A stretch of 10,082 bases of DNA from JARROD01 sp037384225. Lineage in GTDB: Bacteria; Pseudomonadota; Gammaproteobacteria; Pseudomonadales; Cellvibrionaceae. Location of the stretch: positions 1 to 10,082 of the forward strand of contig JARROD010000201.1 in NCBI GenBank assembly GCA_037384225.1, read 5' to 3'. Of this stretch, positions 5,379-10,082 are shown piece after piece (position 1 is the stretch's first letter; each line of letters starts with the position of its first letter). A program made the position numbers and the translations under genes. The notes under the pieces are model-generated. The model saw only the letters and a list, made by a program, of their open reading frames with translations, was not told the DNA's origin and did not search any database.

Positions 5379-6992
5379 TCAGCATAAATAGTTTTCGTTA
5401 CGCTCAGGAATCTCCAGCGGTGCTACATCTTCAGCTTCAATCTGTGTCATGACATGTTCAGCGAATCCGTGACCCGCTTCGGCGTAGAGATCAAAAGTTA
5501 TACAGCCCAATTCCAGCAGCTCATTTTTCTCATCGGGAAAACGCGATACCACGGCGACCTGCCCCTGATAATTTAACTGCCTGAGCAAATTCACTACCTC
5601 TATATTTTCGTTGTGATTGGTGAGACTGACCAGAATCAGACTGCGCCTGGACAAATGCGCCTGCTCCCAAAAATCCCGGTCACTGGCATCAGCGTGAACG
5701 CAGTTGAGTCCATTTGCCTGATGCAGATTGGCTTTTTCCAGATTTTCTTCAACACCGGCAACACTGTCTGCATACAGCTCCTGTAAATAATGATAGGCGC
5801 CCAGCCCCACCCGCCCCATACCCAACACCAGGACTTTTGTTTCACCGAGCTCCACCGGCACCTCTTCCGGCAACCTCTCCTTACGCTCAAATTTCACCAG
5901 CCAGTCAAAAAACCTGGCATAAATCAGGTGCCCCCGAGCATTGAAAGGAATGGCGATAAAGAAAGACAACGACATGGCCAACGCCAGTGTCGTCACCCAC
6001 TGCGGCGATAACAGGCCGCTGGCGGAGGCCAGCGATGCGACAATGAGGCCAAACTCACTGTAATTAAACAGAGACAGCCCTGCCAACAGCGCCGTACGCG
6101 CACGCAGGTTAAAGCTGACCAGAAGGAAGAAGTAAATGACAGGGCGCAGGAAAATCAAAAGCCCGAGTAGACATACCACCAAATACATTTCTCTGGGGGG
6201 CAGTCCGTTGTATCCAATATACACAAAGAAACCGATCAGAAAAAGGTCTTTAAAACCAATCAGATTTTTATACAACTCATTGGATTTAGGTGAGTTGCCC
6301 AGCAATACACCAAAAACCAGTGCCCCGAGACCGCCTTTGAGGTGTACAAACTCGAACAGCTCCGCGGCCACCAAGGCTATGCAAATACCAAACAGCGACA
6401 GCAATTCGCCGTGCCCGGCCAGTCTCATCACATACAGCAGCACCGGGCGCAGCAGGGGCAACGCCACCAGAGCCAATGCGAACAGACTGGGCGGTTTATC
6501 GGCGACCAGCACCAGAAAGGCAACAGCAATCAGATCCTGGACAATGAGAATACCAATGGCGATGGCAGCGTGTAGAGAAGCGCTTTCACCCCGCTCATCA
6601 AATATTTTGACAGCAAACACGGTACTGGAAAAAGACAGTGCAAACGCCAGCATCCAGGCCGCACCGGCACCTTCCAACTTCAACCCGGGAATCACATAGG
6701 CGCCGAGAATAATGGCCAGTGCGGTGAGCGGAATGACAACCAACATCTGCAACCCCGCCACCGCCCACACCTGTGGCGCCATAAGTTCTGACAGGTTGAG
6801 TTTCAGACCGATAGTAAACAGTAACAGCGTAATGCCCAGATCCGCCACCGGTGCTATCGTGTCAGGGTCGCCGAGACCGAACCCCTGGGCGGCAAACCCG
6901 GCCAGAAGATAACCCAGCAGAGCCGGAAGCCCCAGCTTACGAAAAACCAGCCCCGCAATAAACGCCAGCAAAATGACAATGGGTTCCGGCAT
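5379..6992 (-). CDS. KefB/CPA2-family cation:proton antiporter with TrkA-N domain
   Basis: This encodes a 537-residue inner-membrane antiporter that exchanges a monovalent cation (K+ or Na+) for protons. Residues 3 to about 350 form the Na/H exchanger domain with roughly 12 membrane segments. It has the family's LLLFTIGLKLNL stretch (56-67), FSSTVFAVKIF (121-131) and IVQDLIAVAFLV (150-161), whose Asp is expected to be the ion-coupling acid. A cytoplasmic Rossmann TrkA-N domain begins at about 386, with the dinucleotide loop GMGRVGLG at 391-398 and ADASD at 434-438, so NAD(H) or a related ligand probably gates it. It is shorter than E. coli KefB/KefC, and I see no specific glutathione-binding signature. 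The ATG at 6990-6992 lies 2 nt after the previous gene's stop; a TTG two codons earlier is possible. Tight coupling to a transglutaminase-like gene is unusual. The exact ion is not predictable. Confidence 0.9.
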   Translation of the reverse strand: MPEPIVILLAFIAGLVFRKLGLPALLGYLLAGFAAQGFGLGDPDTIAPVADLGITLLLFTIGLKLNLSELMAPQVWAVAGLQMLVVIPLTALAIILGAYVIPGLKLEGAGAAWMLAFALSFSSTVFAVKIFDERGESASLHAAIAIGILIVQDLIAVAFLVLVADKPPSLFALALVALPLLRPVLLYVMRLAGHGELLSLFGICIALVAAELFEFVHLKGGLGALVFGVLLGNSPKSNELYKNLIGFKDLFLIGFFVYIGYNGLPPREMYLVVCLLGLLIFLRPVIYFFLLVSFNLRARTALLAGLSLFNYSEFGLIVASLASASGLLSPQWVTTLALAMSLSFFIAIPFNARGHLIYARFFDWLVKFERKERLPEEVPVELGETKVLVLGMGRVGLGAYHYLQELYADSVAGVEENLEKANLHQANGLNCVHADASDRDFWEQAHLSRRSLILVSLTNHNENIEVVNLLRQLNYQGQVAVVSRFPDEKNELLELGCITFDLYAEAGHGFAEHVMTQIEAEDVAPLEIPERNENYLC

Positions 6993-6994
6993 AT

Positions 6995-7831
6995 TCAATT
7001 AGGAACAACCTGCGGCAGGCTTCGCCTTGTTGGCCGCCTCAATGCCAAACCTTTCATTAAGCCAAACAAAATCAATACCACAGGCAACAACCACTTGAGA
7101 AGATAGACCGATTTTTCCAGGTAATACCACTTAAGCCCATAGCCTTCAATACCATTGCCGCTTTTGATGGTGTTGCCCTTCGGCCCGAACGCTAATTTTA
7201 AGTCCGCAATTGTGGCTTCGCTATAGCCTTCTTTAGCATAAAAAGGCTCAATAATAGCCGTATTTTTCTCAATAATATCAAGACTAAAGGGCAGAGTTAC
7301 CCCATAGTCCGGGTCGAACACCCACCATTGCTCTTCCTGCTCATCCACCGGAGCGGTAACCAGCACATGCCCCGTCAGCCCTACGATTTTTGCTGTCATA
7401 CCTTTGTCCCGCAGAAACTCTGCGAGCACAATAGCCGCCTGTGAACACAGACCCACACCGCGCTCCAGCGCCCGGTGATAATCCATAAATTCATATTTCT
7501 GAAAGTATTCCGGGGCAATATAGGAGGCTAGGTAAAGGATGAAATTATCGTAGAAAGGAACACGCAGGTTATATTTTTCCACACCCTGATCGTACCAATA
7601 GTGCGCGATCGCTTTACTGACCGTGTAATTCACATACTCCAGATACTCACGGCGGTACCTAAACACTTTATTAGCGGCGGCATAAAACTGCTCCTGAGAC
7701 AAAGTAATATCCTCATTAAAAACATTGTCTCTATCGTGATAGATAGCAGGATTCCTCAGCGAAACAAACAAACCGAATAAATTAACTAATAAAAGAGAAC
7801 TCCCAATAACAAAGCACAACCGCGCTTTCAT
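6995..7831 (-). CDS. Membrane-anchored transglutaminase-like protein
   Basis: This encodes a 278-residue protein with an N-terminal signal anchor (about 5-25) and a C-terminal membrane segment (about 241-262) followed by a basic tail, so the middle should face the periplasm. The middle carries a transglutaminase-like cysteine triad in the standard order: Cys129 in RGVGLCSQAA, His155 in GLTGHVLV and Asp173 in VFDPDYG. Proteins with this core act as cysteine proteases, amidases or acyl-transfer enzymes; the substrate here is unknown. Similar proteins are common in bacterial exopolysaccharide loci, which fits the amidotransferase two genes on. The ATG at 7829-7831 has GAGG nine nt upstream. It is first in the minus-strand block and runs into the antiporter gene with 2 nt between them. 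The triad is seen; the role in glycan or protein modification is inference. Confidence 0.8.
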   Translation of the reverse strand: MKARLCFVIGSSLLLVNLFGLFVSLRNPAIYHDRDNVFNEDITLSQEQFYAAANKVFRYRREYLEYVNYTVSKAIAHYWYDQGVEKYNLRVPFYDNFILYLASYIAPEYFQKYEFMDYHRALERGVGLCSQAAIVLAEFLRDKGMTAKIVGLTGHVLVTAPVDEQEEQWWVFDPDYGVTLPFSLDIIEKNTAIIEPFYAKEGYSEATIADLKLAFGPKGNTIKSGNGIEGYGLKWYYLEKSVYLLKWLLPVVLILFGLMKGLALRRPTRRSLPQVVPN

Positions 7832-8198
7832 TTACAGTAACCTCGCTAACACTGATCCTTGAGCTCCTAAGCTGCAAGTCAAGACATTGTCTTTTAACAC
7901 ATCATCCTTCTACTCAGGACAGGCATAAGTAGTATAGATACATGTATTGATCAATGATAGCAACCCGACGCACAAAACTTGAGCACGGCCAGCGTCGAAA
8001 AATAAAAGCGCTCATCAAGCACGAAACTTCCCCTCAACGCCTCATCATCACTTTAAAAACATCCACCCTACTACTGCCCCCACAAGTGGACTCCAGCGAC
8101 ACACACCATGGGAACATTGAGAGGTTGTGCTGAAGATCACCTTAAATTGTATAAATTGCCTTATCAATTTGCTAATTAATTGAAGACACCCACAAATT
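7832..8198. other. Divergent intergenic region
   Basis: No gene is supported here. The stretch separates two divergent genes. Toward the minus-strand gene it has adjacent palindromes TACATGTA (7939-7946) and ATTGATCAAT (7946-7955) and a weak -10-like TATACT nearby, but no convincing -35. Toward the plus-strand gene, 8144-8182 is AT-rich with AAATTG at 8144 and 8153, inverted CAATTT at 8165 and TAATTG at 8177. These may be regulator half-sites or an AT-rich UP-type element. Confidence 0.3.
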
Positions 8199-8201
8199 TA
8201 T

Positions 8202-8217
8202 TGTGACCCTCTGCACA
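8202..8217 (+). promoter_or_regulatory. CRP/Vfr-like binding site
   Basis: TGTGA-CCCTCT-GCACA matches the CRP consensus TGTGA-N6-TCACA at nine of ten positions. Its centre lies about 71 nt upstream of the expected transcription start (about 8281, from the TATAAT box), which is one of the favoured positions for class I activation. The poor -35 region downstream fits an activator-dependent promoter. This is inference from sequence only. Confidence 0.45.
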
Positions 8218-8241
8218 AGGTCGGTATATGTTTTTTCACTC

Positions 8242-8274
8242 TTGACCGATTTGGGACTTTCAATGCGCTATAAT
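8242..8274 (+). promoter_or_regulatory. Promoter of the secreted beta-helix gene
   Basis: A perfect TATAAT lies at 8269-8274, about 57 nt before the start codon. TTGACC at 8242-8247 looks like a -35 box, but the spacer would be 21 bp, too long for efficient sigma-70 binding; the hexamers at 16-18 bp spacing are poor. The promoter is therefore likely weak without help, consistent with the CRP-like site upstream. Confidence 0.5.
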
Positions 8275-8331
8275 AGGTCTTACTCAACCCATAGGATTTA
8301 CGACACCACAACAGTAGTGAAGGAGCCTGAT

Positions 8332-9885
8332 ATGTCTAAAAACGTCCCATTGCAACGTGGGCAGTTGGTGCTGTTTCTGTTTTTACTTAATCAGACGATA
8401 TCAGCAAATGCCGCGACACCGGATTGTTCCGACCAGACTATTCATTGTGTTGGTCCGGGGCTAGAATTCAATACTTCCATCGATCATGTAGAAAAGGCGT
8501 TTCAGGCCGCCGCCAATGTCGCTAAAGCCGGCGACACCATCGCCATTAAAGGCGGAACCTACGAACATAAAACCAACTCGTCCAGCAAAATCTTTCTGAC
8601 TATCAATGCCTCCGGCACATCGAGCGCTCCCATTACCATCAAGTCTTTTGATGGCGAAAACGCCCATATAAAAGGGTTTGGGTTTCCCGAAGGCACCGAG
8701 GGTCCAAGTGTTGGGGATGAAAAGCTGATTTATGTTAATGGCGATTACGTCCACATCAAAAATCTGGAACTGAGCTATTCCTCCCGCTGGGGTCTGGTAC
8801 TCAGCGGCAGTTACGGACTGGTTGAAAACGTTTCCGTACACGATTCCTGGAAATCCAATATCCTTATATACGGTAAAGACAGAAATATCGAATACAATAC
8901 CGTCAGATATGTCGAGTCTTACCGCAGCCGTCACGGAACCGGTCTCTGGATCCTGCCATCCGCCAGTACCCCGAAAATTATCAGAGGCACACTGGTGGAA
9001 AACTCTTTCCTCCACAACAACGGCTATCAGCCCGACAGTAAAAAGGTTCCCGGCGTTTCCGGTGAAAGTGTTGGCGGGGGCAACTCCGACGGCATAGGTG
9101 CATTTAAAAACTGTGCGGAAAGCGCCGCCGATTACAAGGTCCTCAACCTTTGCCCGGAATCGACATTGAAAGGCAACATTACCTGGCACAACGCCGATGA
9201 CGGTACCGATATATCCTTTGGCGATGGTTCTGAACTTATCGACAACATCTCCTACGAAAATGGCCCGGAAGGCAATAAAGGCTTCAAAGTCTACGCCAAG
9301 GTCAGAGGCGGCATTACCTTTACCGGCAATGTTGCCATGGGCAACATCTCCAGCGGTTTTGAACTCCAGATCGACGAAACCGGTTATCTGTACAACAACA
9401 CCTCCATACGCAACGACCTTCACGGTTACAGGGCTGCATTTGGGACAGGAGGCAAGTTGACAGCCACTAACAATCTGGGTGCCTACAACAAGGGCAGCAG
9501 AGACATAGAAACCGGGGATCAGGTAGTAAATACCACCAACTGGGCTGAAAACAAGGATGGCAACCCTCAGATCACCACCCCTGACTTCAGCAATGCAAGT
9601 GTCAGCACCGAAGCTCTGGAAACCCGCACCATTGCGCAAAAGGTACTGGCAATCAAACATCAATTCCAAAAAGCGTTGACCCCGTTACAAGGATCCCCCT
9701 TAATTGACGCGGGCACCATCGTTTCGGGCATCCATTGTCCCAGAGCCGATGACAATGCCACCAACCCTATGGAACCGACACAAGGTTGCCGGCACTGGCT
9801 GGGCAAGGCGCCGGACATTGGCGCTTATGAGTTTGGAGCGCCTATATTCAATCCCCCCATGCCCCCGACAGTGACCGTAGAGTAG
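8332..9885 (+). CDS. Secreted right-handed beta-helix protein, PL9-like polysaccharide lyase candidate
   Basis: This encodes a 517-residue exported protein. Residues 1-27 form a signal peptide (basic start, LVLFLFLLN core, SANA before ATPDC). Residues about 50-400 are right-handed parallel beta-helix repeats with many N-x-I/V-x turns, and DIGAYEF at 495-501 is the common closing motif of such helices. The pattern NSDG (Asp253), NADDGTD (Asp289, Asp290, Asp293) and GFK (Lys319) reproduces the calcium-ligand and catalytic-lysine arrangement of family 9 polysaccharide lyases, including the D-D-x-x-D spacing. Six cysteines (32, 39, 261, 274, 469, 486) could form disulfides. Such enzymes cleave acidic glycans by beta-elimination; the substrate is unknown. 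The ATG at 8332 is set by GAAGGAG six nt upstream and the signal peptide; an upstream GTG at 8203 falls within the CRP-like site and is rejected. The gene is divergent from the polysaccharide-type block. No carbohydrate-binding module, PEP-CTERM or LPXTG-type anchor is visible. Confidence 0.8.
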   Translation: MSKNVPLQRGQLVLFLFLLNQTISANAATPDCSDQTIHCVGPGLEFNTSIDHVEKAFQAAANVAKAGDTIAIKGGTYEHKTNSSSKIFLTINASGTSSAPITIKSFDGENAHIKGFGFPEGTEGPSVGDEKLIYVNGDYVHIKNLELSYSSRWGLVLSGSYGLVENVSVHDSWKSNILIYGKDRNIEYNTVRYVESYRSRHGTGLWILPSASTPKIIRGTLVENSFLHNNGYQPDSKKVPGVSGESVGGGNSDGIGAFKNCAESAADYKVLNLCPESTLKGNITWHNADDGTDISFGDGSELIDNISYENGPEGNKGFKVYAKVRGGITFTGNVAMGNISSGFELQIDETGYLYNNTSIRNDLHGYRAAFGTGGKLTATNNLGAYNKGSRDIETGDQVVNTTNWAENKDGNPQITTPDFSNASVSTEALETRTIAQKVLAIKHQFQKALTPLQGSPLIDAGTIVSGIHCPRADDNATNPMEPTQGCRHWLGKAPDIGAYEFGAPIFNPPMPPTVTVE

Positions 9886-9903
9886 CCACCGGTAGGAGTT
9901 AGC

Positions 9904-9924
9904 TCGGGGTGGTACCCGCCCCGA
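9904..9924 (+). terminator. Strong hairpin after the beta-helix gene
   Basis: TCGGGGTGG and CCGCCCCGA pair over nine bases (one G-T wobble) around a 3-nt TAC loop, 19 nt after the stop codon. The stem is GC-rich and stable. No T-run follows (ACTTGAAGG), so it is either a Rho-assisted or imperfect terminator or a 3'-end stabiliser. Confidence 0.45.
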
Positions 9925-9932
9925 ACTTGAAG

Positions 9933-10082
9933 GTAACATCTCAATAACCCGGGGTATTGTGCCTTCGATCCGGCGGTAGCTGGCTCAGACACGCTGCAAG
10001 AACATCCCTGTAAGCTTGGCGTCGGCATCCATGCCTCCGACAGTCTGGGCCAGCTACCGCCGGACGTCCGCCTGACATTGTG
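9933..10082. mobile_element. Second MITE copy carrying an internal stem-loop insert, cut by window end
   Basis: Positions 9933-9976 match the reverse complement of the 823-912 element with a few changes (GTAACATCTCAATAAC, then CCTTCGATCCGGCGG). Positions 10067-10082 match it again (TCCGCCTGACATTGTG). Between them, 9977-10066 replaces three bases of the first copy with about 90 bases. That insert, with shared border bases, forms a 21-bp inverted repeat with one mismatch (9970-9990 and 10043-10063) and an inner hairpin GTCGG/CCGAC (10021-10041). The far inverted end, about 26 bases, should lie just beyond the window. The element contains no coding sequence. Confidence 0.7.

Noticed and set aside
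6136..6699. Plus-strand open frame inside the antiporter gene
   Set aside because: The composition is Ser/Thr/Arg-rich shadow sequence of membrane segments, and the antiporter frame has clear family motifs throughout.
8203..8331. 43-residue N-terminal extension of the beta-helix protein from a GTG at 8203
   Set aside because: It would begin inside the CRP-like site and upstream of the TATAAT box, has no ribosome site, and would bury the signal peptide.
8461..9669. Long open frame on the minus strand opposite the beta-helix gene
   Set aside because: It is a shadow of the plus-strand gene: no ribosome site, no recognisable domain, and the plus-strand frame has a signal peptide, a ribosome site and a lyase-like residue pattern.

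Overview
This window is a stretch of bacterial chromosome of intermediate GC, most likely from a marine-type gammaproteobacterium. That placement rests on the style of the amidotransferase, the KefB-family antiporter, the ribbon-helix-helix regulator and the short stem-loop repeats. It is inference; there is no rRNA or other marker gene here. I found no tRNA, rRNA, CRISPR array, integrase or transposase.

Layout. Positions 78-734 (minus) encode a DUF1614 integral membrane protein. A 90-bp MITE-like element with terminal inverted repeats follows at 823-912. Next is a 62-residue ribbon-helix-helix regulator (944-1132, minus) whose promoter is overlapped by a palindromic TAATGT operator. Positions 1226-1588 hold no convincing gene, only a long inverted repeat and a possible terminator. 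Positions 1589-7831 (minus) form the main block. In transcription order it encodes a membrane-anchored transglutaminase-like protein, a KefB-family cation:proton antiporter with an NAD-binding domain, a class II glutamine amidotransferase of the asparagine-synthase family (the type found in exosortase/exopolysaccharide loci), and a fusion of a formyltransferase-like domain to a GINT1-like beta-propeller. The fusion gene is broken twice: by a 35-N assembly gap at 2931-2965 whose flanks are out of frame, and by a frameshift with apparent loss of conserved sequence near 1855-1863. Divergently, 8332-9885 (plus) encodes a secreted right-handed beta-helix protein with the residue pattern of family 9 polysaccharide lyases, behind a TATAAT promoter and a CRP-like site. 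The window ends inside a second copy of the MITE, which carries an extra stem-loop repeat in its middle.

Working together (inference). Amidotransferase, formyltransferase-like/GINT1-like fusion, transglutaminase-like membrane protein and a secreted lyase-like protein together suggest part of a surface polysaccharide locus: building or amidating a uronic-acid-containing glycan, with a lyase that may trim or release it. The antiporter is translationally tight to the transglutaminase-like gene. There is no glycosyltransferase of a standard family, flippase or polymerase here, so this would be a satellite or modification cassette and not a whole pathway.

Most worth following up: the chimeric MITE, a 26-nt motif repeated just after the stop codons of two unrelated genes, the lyase with its CRP-like promoter, and the interrupted fusion gene.
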